From Amycolatopsis dendrobii (lineage in GTDB: Bacteria; Actinomycetota; Actinomycetes; Mycobacteriales; Pseudonocardiaceae), in contig NZ_JACGZW010000007.1 in NCBI RefSeq assembly GCF_014145675.1, forward strand, positions 434,001-498,000: a stretch of 64,000 nucleotides of DNA, read 5' to 3'. A model generated the notes under the pieces. It saw nothing but the letters and a program-made list of their open reading frames with translations. It was not told the origin of the DNA and made no database searches. Made by a program: the position numbers and the translations under genes. Shown piece by piece: positions 24,666 to 32,969 of this stretch; position 1 is the stretch's first letter; every line of letters starts with the position of its first letter.

Positions 24666-27206
24666 GTGAACGACGACCGCAGCCGCTCCTGGCCCGACCG
24701 GGATCCCGACCCGCGGCGTCAACCACCTCCGTCCCAGCCCGGTCCGCCGCCGTGGGCCCGCGGCCCGCAGCGTCCCGCCGCTGGTCCGACCGGTCCCGCG
24801 GGTTCTCCGCCGCCCGGCCGCCGTCCGCCGCCTCCCGGCCGTCGCCCGGTTCCGCCGCCGCAGCGCGAGCCGGAGCTGATGACCCACCGGATGATCGAGG
24901 ACGACTACCGCGACCCGGGCTATCGCGACGCCGGCTACCGGGACGCGGAGTACCGCGACGAAGGTCCGCTCGATCCGGACGACGGGTACCCGCCGGAAGA
25001 CCTGGACAAGAAGGGCCGCACGCCCGCACAGCGCAAAAAGAGACGCTGGAAGATCATCCGGCGCTGTGCGTACGCGTTCGTCGGCATCTTCGTCGTGATC
25101 CCGGCGATCGCTTTCGTGATCACCTATTTCATGGTCGACGTGCCCTCGCCGCAGAGCATCGCGCAGGGCCAGAACCAGGCCGTCACCTACCTCTACGCCG
25201 ACGGCAGCCCGATGGGCAAGGACGTGCCCCCCGGCGGCAACCGGCAGATCCTCACCCCGGCGCAGATCCCGGACGTGGTGAAGCACGCGGTGATCGCGAC
25301 CGAGGACTCGACGTTCGAGACCAACTCCGGCTTCGACGTCACCGGCCTGCTCCGCGCCGCGTTCAACCAGCTCACCGGCAAGGCGGGCGGCGGGTCCACG
25401 ATCTCGCAGCAGTACATCAAGAAGGCCACCGACAACGACGCCCCGACGCTCACCCGTAAATGGACCGAGCTGGCGAAGTCCTTCAAGATGAACCAGACGT
25501 ACGAGAAACAGGACATCATCACCGCGTACCTGAACATCATTTACTTCGGGCGCGGGGCGTACGGCATCGGCGCGGCGTCGCAGGCCTTCTTCCACAAGGA
25601 CGTTTCGAAGCTGGACTACTCCGAGGCGGCGCTGCTGGCCGGGCTGATCCAGCAGCCGGGTCGTTCGGAGAACCCGAAGGTGGCCCAAGGCCGCTGGAAC
25701 ACCGCGCTCGACCGGATGCTCGAGAACAAGTACATCACCGCGCAGCAGCGGCAAGCGGCGCAGTTCCCGGCCGTGATCCCGCTGGAGGAATCGAAGGACG
25801 ACGCGAACGCGCCCTACAAGTTCGTCGTCACCCAGGTGAAGGCCGAGCTCCAGCAGCACGGCATCGACGACGACAAGTACTACGCGGGCGGCTACACGAT
25901 CCAGACCACCATCGACAAGCACGCCCAGGAGGTCGCGACCCAGGCCGCGACCGACGCGCTGAAGGACCAGTCCGACGACCGGCTGCTCGATTCGCTGGTG
26001 GCGGTCGATCCGAAGACCGGCGGGGTGCTGGCGTACTACGGCGGACCGGCGACCATCGACGTGAACGGGAAGAAGCAGGGCGCTCGCGACTGGGCGAACA
26101 CGCCGCAGAACCCCGGTTCGTCGATGAAGGCGTTCGACCTCACCGCGTTCCTCAAGATGGGCAAGGGCATCAACTCGACGTTCGACGGCAGCAACAACCG
26201 GGTCTTCGACGGCCGCGTCGTGCGCAACGCGGGTCCCAGCTCCAGCTGTTCCGGGCAGTGCACGGTCGCCGAGGCGATGAAGCGGTCGGCGAACACGGTG
26301 TTCTACGACATGGTGCTGAACGAGACGCATCCAGGACCGGTCGGGCAGGCCGCCCAGGAAGCGGGCGTCAAGACCAAGGACAACGGCGGCCAGTCGCTGA
26401 TCTCCACCGCGGACGCGAACATCGCGCTCGGCGGCGGGAACACCCAGATCACGCCCGCGGACATGGCCAGCGCGTACGCGACCTTCGCCGCCAATGGCAT
26501 CCAGCGCGATCGGCACTTCGTGCTCAAGGTGACCAACTCGCAGAAGGAAGTCGCCTACGAGGCACAGCCGAGTGCGGGCAAGCCGGCGTTCGACAGCAGC
26601 GCGGACAAGGCCAAGCAGATCGCGGGCAACGTGACCATGGCGCTGGGTCCGGTGATCGACTTCTCGCACCTGAAGTGCCCGTCCGGCCACGAATGCGCGG
26701 GCAAGACCGGTACCCAGCAGCACACGAAGCGAGCGGGCGAACCGGCGTGGGCGGCGAACGCGAACGCACAGACCTGGATGGTCGGCTACACGCCGTCGGT
26801 CTCGGTCGCCGCGTGGGTCGGCGCGGACGGCGACCAGGCACTGCACGGTTCGGGCACGTCGCCGATCTACGGTTCGACGATCGCGGGTCCGCTGTGGCAG
26901 AAGTTCCTCGACGGGTACCTGAAGGGCAAGCCCGCCGAGAAGTTCGACCAGGTGCAGCTGATCGGCGCGCAGGCCCCGCCGCCGCAGGGGGACCAGAACG
27001 CGGGCGACGAGCAACCGCCGCAGCAGACCACCGGCAACCAACCGGAGGATCCCGGCAACGGGAACGAGCACGGCGGACCGATCACCGGCGGGCCCACTCA
27101 GCCGCATTGGCCGAGCGGGTTCCCGCACTGGCCGTCGGGCAAGCCGTCGACGCACAACCCGCCTAGCGGCGGTCCGTCGACCGGCGAGGATCCGCCGCAG
27201 GAGTGA
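24666..27206 (+). CDS. second bifunctional class A penicillin-binding protein
   Basis: This 846-residue paralogue of the preceding PBP has the same start VNDDRxRSWP and the same layout with a shorter cytoplasmic tail (about 130 residues, Pro-rich then Asp/Tyr-rich). It has one membrane helix at about 133-158 and a GT51 domain with EDSTFETNSGF from 213. The transpeptidase has SSMK at 485-488, the SAN triad and KTGT at 680-683. All catalytic motifs are intact, so both enzymes should be active. The C-terminal tail is Pro/Gly/His-rich rather than Ser/Thr-rich. The GTG start follows a purine-rich AGAAGAGG. The strong terminator and separate leader hairpin between the copies suggest independent control. 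In the M. tuberculosis counterpart region only one such gene is present. Confidence 0.95.
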   Translation: MNDDRSRSWPDRDPDPRRQPPPSQPGPPPWARGPQRPAAGPTGPAGSPPPGRRPPPPGRRPVPPPQREPELMTHRMIEDDYRDPGYRDAGYRDAEYRDEGPLDPDDGYPPEDLDKKGRTPAQRKKRRWKIIRRCAYAFVGIFVVIPAIAFVITYFMVDVPSPQSIAQGQNQAVTYLYADGSPMGKDVPPGGNRQILTPAQIPDVVKHAVIATEDSTFETNSGFDVTGLLRAAFNQLTGKAGGGSTISQQYIKKATDNDAPTLTRKWTELAKSFKMNQTYEKQDIITAYLNIIYFGRGAYGIGAASQAFFHKDVSKLDYSEAALLAGLIQQPGRSENPKVAQGRWNTALDRMLENKYITAQQRQAAQFPAVIPLEESKDDANAPYKFVVTQVKAELQQHGIDDDKYYAGGYTIQTTIDKHAQEVATQAATDALKDQSDDRLLDSLVAVDPKTGGVLAYYGGPATIDVNGKKQGARDWANTPQNPGSSMKAFDLTAFLKMGKGINSTFDGSNNRVFDGRVVRNAGPSSSCSGQCTVAEAMKRSANTVFYDMVLNETHPGPVGQAAQEAGVKTKDNGGQSLISTADANIALGGGNTQITPADMASAYATFAANGIQRDRHFVLKVTNSQKEVAYEAQPSAGKPAFDSSADKAKQIAGNVTMALGPVIDFSHLKCPSGHECAGKTGTQQHTKRAGEPAWAANANAQTWMVGYTPSVSVAAWVGADGDQALHGSGTSPIYGSTIAGPLWQKFLDGYLKGKPAEKFDQVQLIGAQAPPPQGDQNAGDEQPPQQTTGNQPEDPGNGNEHGGPITGGPTQPHWPSGFPHWPSGKPSTHNPPSGGPSTGEDPPQE

Positions 27207-27214
27207 CGGAAAAA

Positions 27215-27258
27215 GGCCGTGGCCGCGACGGTGGGGGGAGGCCGTCGCGGCCACGGCC
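27215..27258. terminator. two-way terminator after the second PBP gene
   Basis: A 17-bp perfect stem (27215-27231 with 27242-27258) lies between the convergent PBP and oxidoreductase genes, with an A-run on its left side that gives a T-run for the minus strand. Confidence 0.8.
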
Positions 27259-27273
27259 GTTCAGAGGGCGGTC

Positions 27274-28332
27274 TCAGCCGCCGAGCGTGATCACGCGGCC
27301 TTCGGCACCCGAGCGGTGCGCGGCTTCGATCACGCGCAACGCCTCGACCGCGCTCGCGGGGTCCACCGGGAAATCCGCCTCGCCGCGCAGCGCGTCCCGG
27401 ACCTGGGCGTAAAACGCTTCGTAGCAACCGGTTTCGGTCGGCACCGCTTCGGTGTCGTCGTTCACCCCCAGCAGGCCGGCGTCGCTTTCCGGCTCTACGC
27501 CCCAGCCGTCGTCGCCGGGGCGGAGACCGGCCTTGATCTGCGGTTCCTGGACGTCGAGGCCGTACTTCGTGAACGTCGCCTGGTCGCCGAGCACGCGGAA
27601 GCGCGGGTTGCGGGTGCCGGCGAGCGCGGACGACCACAGGTGCGATCGCACGCCGTTCACGTGGTGCAGGGCCACGAACACGTCGTCGTCCACCTGCACG
27701 CCGGGGCGGCGGCGGTCGACCTCCGCGTACACCTCGCGAACCGGGCCGAACAGTCGCAGCGCCTGGTCGACGATGTGCGCGCCGAGGTCGTAGAGCAGAC
27801 CGCCCGCCTCGGCCGGGTCGCCGAATTCGCGCCAGTTGTCCTTGATCTTCGGCACCCAGCGGTCGTAGCGGGATTCGAAGCGGAAGACGGTGCCGAGGCG
27901 ACCGGATTCGAGCACCTTGCCGACGGTCCGGAAATCCGAATCCCAGCGGCGGTTCTGGAAAACCGTGAGGCCGACGCCCTTGGCTTTCGCCGCGTCTACA
28001 ACCTGCTGCGCTTCGGCCGAGGTCGGCGCGAACGGCTTGTCCACGACCACCGGCAGCCCGGCCTCGATCGCGCGGAGGGCGAGCGGCACGTGCGTGCGGT
28101 TCGGGGTGGTCACCACGATCAGGTCGAGGTCACCCGCGCGGGCGAAAAGCGCGTCCGCGTCCGGGACCACCTCGGCGCCGGGATGCTCGGCGCGCGCCTG
28201 CGCGGCACGGTCCGGGTTCGCGGTCACGAGCACGGCCGGGACCAGGCCGGGGGTCGCCGCGACCAGCGGCGCGTGGAAGATCCGGCCGCCGATCCCGTAC
28301 CCGAGGATGCCGACCCGCGCGTCATCAGCCAT
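27274..28332 (-). CDS. Gfo/Idh/MocA-family oxidoreductase
   Basis: The 352-residue cytoplasmic protein is an NAD(P)-dependent sugar or inositol dehydrogenase-like enzyme. The Rossmann motif GILGYGIGGRIFHAPL is at residues 8-23, the VVVTTPNRTHVPLA region near 72-85 and the EKP-equivalent VVDKPFAPT near 99-107, with the family Lys. The C-terminal alpha/beta domain carries the DLGAHIVDQALRLFG substrate-site motif near 180. The ATG at 28332 is chosen; another ATG three codons upstream (28341) is possible and neither has a well-spaced ribosome binding site. It is divergent from a ROK-family regulator, and the shared 57-bp gap has a palindrome, so a sugar-catabolic role under that regulator is likely. 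Confidence 0.87.
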   Translation of the reverse strand: MADDARVGILGYGIGGRIFHAPLVAATPGLVPAVLVTANPDRAAQARAEHPGAEVVPDADALFARAGDLDLIVVTTPNRTHVPLALRAIEAGLPVVVDKPFAPTSAEAQQVVDAAKAKGVGLTVFQNRRWDSDFRTVGKVLESGRLGTVFRFESRYDRWVPKIKDNWREFGDPAEAGGLLYDLGAHIVDQALRLFGPVREVYAEVDRRRPGVQVDDDVFVALHHVNGVRSHLWSSALAGTRNPRFRVLGDQATFTKYGLDVQEPQIKAGLRPGDDGWGVEPESDAGLLGVNDDTEAVPTETGCYEAFYAQVRDALRGEADFPVDPASAVEALRVIEAAHRSGAEGRVITLGG

Positions 28333-28340
28333 GACTCCCA

Positions 28341-28361
28341 TTAAACAACACTGTTGCGTAA
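28341..28361. promoter_or_regulatory. candidate ROK-regulator operator
   Basis: The core CAACACTGTTG is a dyad (CAACA-C-TGTTG) flanked symmetrically by TTA on the left and TAA on the right, 21 bp in all. It is AT-rich against its surroundings and lies between the divergent oxidoreductase and ROK genes. Confidence 0.5.
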
Positions 28362-28389
28362 TAGGCCACCCGTCCGAGATGATCGGCCG

Positions 28390-29457
28390 ATGGCGGAAAC
28401 CGGCGTCAACCTGCGCGGGCTGCGACGCCACAACCGCGCGCTGCTGCTCGGGCACATCCTGCGCGCGGGCGGGCTGAGCCGGGTCGAGCTCGCGCAGCGG
28501 TCCGGGCTGACCCAGCAGGCCGTGTCGAAAATCGTGTCCGACCTGCTTCCGGAAGGGCTGCTGGACGTCGAACGCGCACCCGCGGCCGGGGTCGGCAAAC
28601 CGCGCACGATGCTGCGGCTGCGCGCGGAAGCCCGTTGCGCACTCGGCGCGCAGCTCGACCGCGACGGCTTTCTCGTGCTGCGCACCGGACTGACCGGCGA
28701 GGTCGAGGAGATCGTGGAGGGCCCGCTGCCGATCGGCTTCGGCCCGGAAGCCGCGGTGACCGCGATCGCCGACGGCGTGCGCAAACTGCTCGCCGACGTC
28801 GATCCGGCGCGCGTGCTCGGCCTCGGCGTGGGGGCGGTAGGTCCGCTCGACCACCACGCGGGCCGCGTCCGCGACGCCACGAACATGCCCGGCTGGCACG
28901 ACGTCCCGCTGCGCGATCTGCTCGCCGAACGCACCGGTCTGCTGGTCACGCTGGACAAAAACACCAACTCCGCCGCGTTCGCGCACGCTTGGCCGGAGGA
29001 AACCTCGGCCGCGACCGCGGTGGTGCTCGTCGGCACCGGAATCGGGGTCGGCCTGCTGATCGACGGACGCGTCTACCGAGGCCCGCGCACCAACGCGGGT
29101 GAGTTCGGCCACACCACCATCGCCTACGCCGGACCGCGCTGCGCCTGCGGACGCCGCGGCTGCGTCGAGGTCATGCACCGCGCCGCCGGCACCCCGCACG
29201 ACGCCGCCCGGCTGCTCGGCATCGGGCTCGCCGACCTGGTGCAGGTGCTCGATCTCGAACGAATCGTCCTGTTCGGACGGACCGTCCGCGGCGCGCCCGA
29301 GGTCTACCGCGAAACGGTTTCGCAGCAGCTGCGCGACCTGCTGCCGGTGCCGTACTGGCAGCGCATCGACGTCGAATTGAGCGACCTCGACGAGGAGGCG
29401 GTGGCCCTCGGCGCCGCTTTCGAGGTGCTTGCCGGGTTTTACAAGGATCCGAAATGA
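28390..29457 (+). CDS. ROK-family transcription regulator
   Basis: The 355-residue protein has an N-terminal winged helix (about residues 10-70, with LSRVELAQRSGLTQQAVSKIV) and a C-terminal ROK sugar-kinase-like domain. The glycine-rich VLVGTGIGVGLLIDG motif and the zinc-binding piece GEFGHTTIAYAGPRCACGRRGCVE are present; CxCGxxGCxE is the ROK signature. In a kinase the Asp of the DxG pair would be needed; here the domain follows an HTH, so it is a NagC/XylR-type sugar-responsive repressor. It is divergent from the Gfo/Idh/MocA enzyme, its probable target. The ATG at 28390 is preceded by GATGAT at leaderless spacing, a weak match. Confidence 0.88.
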   Translation: MAETGVNLRGLRRHNRALLLGHILRAGGLSRVELAQRSGLTQQAVSKIVSDLLPEGLLDVERAPAAGVGKPRTMLRLRAEARCALGAQLDRDGFLVLRTGLTGEVEEIVEGPLPIGFGPEAAVTAIADGVRKLLADVDPARVLGLGVGAVGPLDHHAGRVRDATNMPGWHDVPLRDLLAERTGLLVTLDKNTNSAAFAHAWPEETSAATAVVLVGTGIGVGLLIDGRVYRGPRTNAGEFGHTTIAYAGPRCACGRRGCVEVMHRAAGTPHDAARLLGIGLADLVQVLDLERIVLFGRTVRGAPEVYRETVSQQLRDLLPVPYWQRIDVELSDLDEEAVALGAAFEVLAGFYKDPK

Positions 29458-29480
29458 CCGGCACCCCACCCGCGGACCGA

Positions 29481-29486
29481 TAGCAT
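29481..29486 (+). promoter_or_regulatory. -10 element of the GT87 gene, leaderless type
   Basis: TAGCAT lies six bases before the GTG at 29493. Confidence 0.45.
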
Positions 29487-29492
29487 CCCGAC

Positions 29493-31064
29493 GTGTCCCG
29501 CGTCTCCCAGCCCGCCGCCGCCGAAGAGCCGGATTCGGCTCCCCGCACGCTCACCCCGGCGGAGCGGATCGCCCCCAGCCGGCACGACCCGCTGGTGGCC
29601 GCGGCGACGAGACCCGTCGGAGGTCCGATCGGCACGCACGCGGCGGTCGGCAGGCAGTGGTTCTGGTCGCCGCAGCGCGTCGGGCTCGCCATGGCCGTGC
29701 TCGCGCTCGTGGTGTGCTGGTTCGGCAAGGCGTCGTGCATTCAGCAGTACAGCGACTCCAACGGCGTACACCAGCTCGACTGGCGCTCCGGCCGTCCGTT
29801 CGTCGCGATGTGCTACTCCGACATCGTCCCGCTCTACAGCTCGGAAAAGCTCGACGACGCGAAGACCTTCCCTTACGTCACGTCGTGGCAGGAGGATTCG
29901 CAGACTGCGGAGAACCAGACCCGGTACATGGAGTACCCGGTGGTCACCGGCCTGTTCCAGTGGATCAACGCGAAACTCGCGGCGGGCTGGACCTCGGTCG
30001 CGAACGCGGGCTGGCTGCCCGGCGCGCTGCCGGTGGCGATCTACTTCAACATCTCCGCCTTCTGGCTCGCGCTCGCCTGGCTCGTCACCGTGTGGGCGAC
30101 CGGGCGGACCACGAAACGCAGGCCGTGGGACGCGGTGCTCGTCGCGATCTCGCCGCTGGTACTGGTCCATACCTTTACGAACTTCGACGCGCTCGCCACC
30201 GCGGCCACCGCCGCCGGGATCCTGGCGTGGTCGCGAAAACGCCCCGAGGTCGCCGGAGTCCTGTTCGGACTCGGCGTCGCCACCAAACTGTATCCGCTGC
30301 TGCTGCTCGGCGTGCTGTTCCTGTTGTGCCTGCGCGCCGGGAAACTGCGCGCGTGGAGCCGGACCGCGGCGTTCACCGTGCTGGCCTGGCTGGTGGTGAA
30401 CGTCCCGTTCATCGTGGCCGCGCCGCGCGGCTGGTGGGAGTTCTTCCGGCTCAACACGTTGCGCCCGATGGACCCGGATTCGCTCTACAACGTGGTCTCC
30501 TACGCCACCGGCTGGGCGGGCTTCGACGGCGTGCTCCAAAAAGGACAGACGCCGACCGTGCTGAACATCGTCGTGGCGGTGCTGTTCCTGGCCTGCTGCG
30601 CGGGAATCGCGTACGTCGCACTCACCGCGCCGCGGCGGCCGCGGTTCGGGCAGCTGGCTTTCCTTGTCGTGGCGGCATTCCTGCTGACGAACAAGGTGTG
30701 GAGCCCGCAATACTCGCTGTGGCTCGTCCCGCTGGCGGTGCTGGCGATCCCGCGCTGGCGGCTGCTGCTGGGCTGGATGGTCATCGACGCGGCGGTGTGG
30801 GCGCCGCGGATGTTCTATTACCTCGGCGTCGACCACAAAGGCCTGCCGGCGGGCTGGTTCCTCGGCGGGGTGGTCATCCGCGACCTCGCGGTGATCGGGC
30901 TGTGCGTGCTGGTGCTCCGCGAGATCTACCGGCCGCGCACCGACCTGGTCCGGCTTTCCGGCGACGACGATCCGGCGGGCGGCGTGCTGGAGCGGGCCCG
31001 CGACAAGGTCACCTTCGCCGCCTTCCGCCGTTCCCGCACTGACGCTCAGCAGCCCGTCTCGTGA
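29493..31064 (+). CDS. GT87-family (DUF2029) membrane glycosyltransferase, Rv0051-like
   Basis: The 523-residue protein has a short cytoplasmic N-terminus (to about residue 60) and about ten to twelve membrane helices. It belongs to the polyprenol-phosphate-dependent mannosyltransferase-like family GT87. The first outside loop (about 80-160, containing IQQYSDSNGVHQLDW and the region after it) is where GT-C enzymes carry their acidic catalytic residues. Further along, FTNFDALATAATAAGILAW and VATKLYPLLLLG are typical family helices. Its place after the class A PBPs corresponds to Rv0051. It probably adds a sugar to a cell-envelope polymer or lipid outside the membrane; the acceptor is not known. 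Confidence 0.82.
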   Translation: MSRVSQPAAAEEPDSAPRTLTPAERIAPSRHDPLVAAATRPVGGPIGTHAAVGRQWFWSPQRVGLAMAVLALVVCWFGKASCIQQYSDSNGVHQLDWRSGRPFVAMCYSDIVPLYSSEKLDDAKTFPYVTSWQEDSQTAENQTRYMEYPVVTGLFQWINAKLAAGWTSVANAGWLPGALPVAIYFNISAFWLALAWLVTVWATGRTTKRRPWDAVLVAISPLVLVHTFTNFDALATAATAAGILAWSRKRPEVAGVLFGLGVATKLYPLLLLGVLFLLCLRAGKLRAWSRTAAFTVLAWLVVNVPFIVAAPRGWWEFFRLNTLRPMDPDSLYNVVSYATGWAGFDGVLQKGQTPTVLNIVVAVLFLACCAGIAYVALTAPRRPRFGQLAFLVVAAFLLTNKVWSPQYSLWLVPLAVLAIPRWRLLLGWMVIDAAVWAPRMFYYLGVDHKGLPAGWFLGGVVIRDLAVIGLCVLVLREIYRPRTDLVRLSGDDDPAGGVLERARDKVTFAAFRRSRTDAQQPVS

Positions 31065-31117
31065 TCCGGGAAGGACTCCTTCCGGGAACCTGATTCCCCC
31101 AAGGAGTCCTTCCCGGA
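31065..31117. terminator. two-way terminator
   Basis: A 17-bp perfect stem (31065-31081 with 31101-31117) lies between the convergent GT87 and endonuclease IV genes. Confidence 0.8.
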
Positions 31118-31119
31118 CC

Positions 31120-31893
31120 TCAAGCGAGCTGTTTGCGCAGGTAGGCGATGTCGGCGGCCTGGCCTTCGCCCGGCGTCTCGACGACCACCGGCGCACCCGC
31201 CTGGCGCACGACCTCGGCGAGCAGTTCCGGTTCGATCGTGCCGTCGCCGTCGACCACCGACGCGTGCCGGTCGCGGTTGGAACCGTGCTCGTCGCGCGAG
31301 TTGTTGCAGTGCACCAGGTCGATCCGGCCGGTGATGGCCTTGACCTTCTCCACCGCGGTCGCGAGATCCCAGCCCGCCGCGTAGGCGTGGCAGGTGTCGA
31401 GGCAGAAGCCCGCGCCGAACTCGCCGACCTTGTCCCACAGCCGGGCGATCACGTCGAGTTCGCGGGTCATCGCGTTGTCGCCGCCCGCGGTGTTCTCGAT
31501 CAGGATCGGCACCGCGAAGCCGCCCTTTTCCGCCTCGCGCTCGAAAAGCTTGCGCCAGTTGACCAAGCCCTCCTCGACGTCGTCGCCCGCGCCGACGTGC
31601 CCGCCGTGCACGATCAGGCCCTTCGCGCCGATCGCGGCGGCCCCGTCGGCGTGCTGGGTGACGTTCTTGCGGGACGGGATGCGGATCCGGTTGTTCTTGG
31701 ACGCGACGTTGATCAGGTACGGCGCGTGGATGAACACCTCGACCGGGGAGGCCTTGATCTCCTCGCCGTGCGGATGCGGTTTCGGTGCCTTCCACCCCTG
31801 CGGGTCGGAGAGGAAGAACTGGACGACGTCGGCTTCTCGCTCGGCGACGGCGGCCAGCGGATCGTCGTCGCGGACATGGGCGCCAATCTGCAT
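31120..31893 (-). CDS. nfo: deoxyribonuclease IV (AP endonuclease, family 2)
   Basis: The 257-residue cytoplasmic TIM-barrel enzyme cuts DNA at abasic sites in base excision repair, using a three-zinc centre. Metal-ligand motifs are all seen in order: IHAPYLINVAS (about 54-64), IVHGGHVGAG (about 93-102), ENTAGG (about 133), CLDTCHAYAAGWD (about 165-177), HCNNSRDEHGSNRDRH (about 196-211) and the final VETPGEG (about 240). The protein is a little shorter than E. coli Nfo, as in other actinobacteria. The ATG is preceded on the minus strand by TAGCGT at leaderless spacing. Confidence 0.92.
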   Translation of the reverse strand: MQIGAHVRDDDPLAAVAEREADVVQFFLSDPQGWKAPKPHPHGEEIKASPVEVFIHAPYLINVASKNNRIRIPSRKNVTQHADGAAAIGAKGLIVHGGHVGAGDDVEEGLVNWRKLFEREAEKGGFAVPILIENTAGGDNAMTRELDVIARLWDKVGEFGAGFCLDTCHAYAAGWDLATAVEKVKAITGRIDLVHCNNSRDEHGSNRDRHASVVDGDGTIEPELLAEVVRQAGAPVVVETPGEGQAADIAYLRKQLA

Positions 31894-31899
31894 GCCCTG

Positions 31900-31905
31900 A
31901 CGCTA
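31900..31905 (-). promoter_or_regulatory. -10 element of nfo, leaderless type
   Basis: On the minus strand TAGCGT is followed by six bases and the ATG at 31893. Confidence 0.4.
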
Positions 31906-32009
31906 CTACCGGGCGAATCTGCCCCTTCCGCCCGAGTTGGTGACGCTCGTGGAGTACCGTGAGCGCGTTCCGTGATCCATTCGGAGTGAGCAAGTCGGGG
32001 GAGGAAGGC

Positions 32010-32834
32010 ATGCGGAAGCGCGCTGGACGGATGACCGCACTCGGGGTCGCGCTCGCGGCGCCGCTGCTGTCCGCGGTTCTGACGTTTCCCGCCACCGCGT
32101 CCGCGGACCCGAACCCGACGGTGAGCGGCGACTGCGAATCCACGCTGCAGAACGGCAAGAACGGCACCGGCCTCGCCCTCGACGCGGGCGCTCCGCTCAA
32201 CGCGCCGAACCGGGTGACTGTTGGTCTCGATTCGAAGGCGAAGCAGGCCGACGGCAACAACACGTTGCTCACGCTCCCGGTCGGCGACACCGTCCGCACG
32301 CTGGGCGTCGGCGAGGTCCCGGTGGTCGGCGAAACGGCCGCGAAGGACACCTGCCCGATGGTGCAGGCCGCGGCGAATGGCGTCGGCAACGCGACCCAGG
32401 GACTGGTCGGCGGACTGCCGGGAACCCCGCTTCCCACACCGCCGCCGACACCCAAGCCACCGAACCCCACGCCCAACCCGCCGTCCCCGGCTCCCGGCCC
32501 CGGCGGCCCGGGCCAGCCCGTCCCCGGCGGCGACACGCTCGGCCCGGTGACCTCTGGCGGCGGACTGTCCGGGCTCGATTCGGTGTCCGGCATCTTCACC
32601 GGCGCCGCGATGCTCCCGGCGAGTTTCGTGCAGGCCCCGATCGTCACCCAGGTCGTGCCCGGCCAGCTGCCGCAGGACCAGGTGCCGACGGTCGACGCGA
32701 AGAAGTCCGGCACCGCCGAGGCGCTGCCCGCGGCCAACCCGCCCGCCCGGCTGCCGCTGCTGATCGCCGTGCTCGCGCTCGCGATGGTGGCCGCCGCGCT
32801 GGTGCGCGCGTGGCTGCGCCGCAAGCCCGCCTGA
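32010..32834 (+). CDS. secreted, C-terminally anchored protein A of a tandem trio
   Basis: The 274-residue protein has a Sec signal peptide (about residues 1-33, ending TASADPNP). The mature part has two Cys (in SGDCEST and KDTCPMV), then a Pro-rich linker of about 45 residues and a hydrophobic helix at about 245-265 followed by RAWLRRKPA. The C-terminal layout AEALPAANPP-helix-LVRAWLRR recurs in the next two genes, so the three form a family with a shared anchor. The ATG has GAGGAAGG a few bases ahead. I recognise no domain in the mature part. It is probably displayed on the cell surface. A hairpin terminator follows. Confidence 0.75.
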   Translation: MRKRAGRMTALGVALAAPLLSAVLTFPATASADPNPTVSGDCESTLQNGKNGTGLALDAGAPLNAPNRVTVGLDSKAKQADGNNTLLTLPVGDTVRTLGVGEVPVVGETAAKDTCPMVQAAANGVGNATQGLVGGLPGTPLPTPPPTPKPPNPTPNPPSPAPGPGGPGQPVPGGDTLGPVTSGGGLSGLDSVSGIFTGAAMLPASFVQAPIVTQVVPGQLPQDQVPTVDAKKSGTAEALPAANPPARLPLLIAVLALAMVAAALVRAWLRRKPA

Positions 32835-32845
32835 ACTCTCACCCT

Positions 32846-32902
32846 GAGTAGCGCCCGCTTCCACCCGAATGCCTGACCTCGGAGGGGAGGCGGGCGTTAC
32901 TC
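32846..32902 (+). terminator. hairpin after secreted protein A gene
   Basis: GAGTAGCGCCCGC (32846-32858) pairs with GCGGGCGTTACTC (32890-32902) over 13 positions, with one G-U pair, then a T-rich stretch. Confidence 0.6.
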
Positions 32903-32969
32903 GTCTTCGTTACCGTCGTTGTCCTCAGCAAGGCAGGTACAGCGGGACTCGGCGAAAGGGTCGACGGCC

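Noticed and set aside
24537..27254. Long minus-strand open frame opposite the second PBP gene.
   Set aside because: Same reason as for the first PBP: a shadow frame of a clearly real gene.
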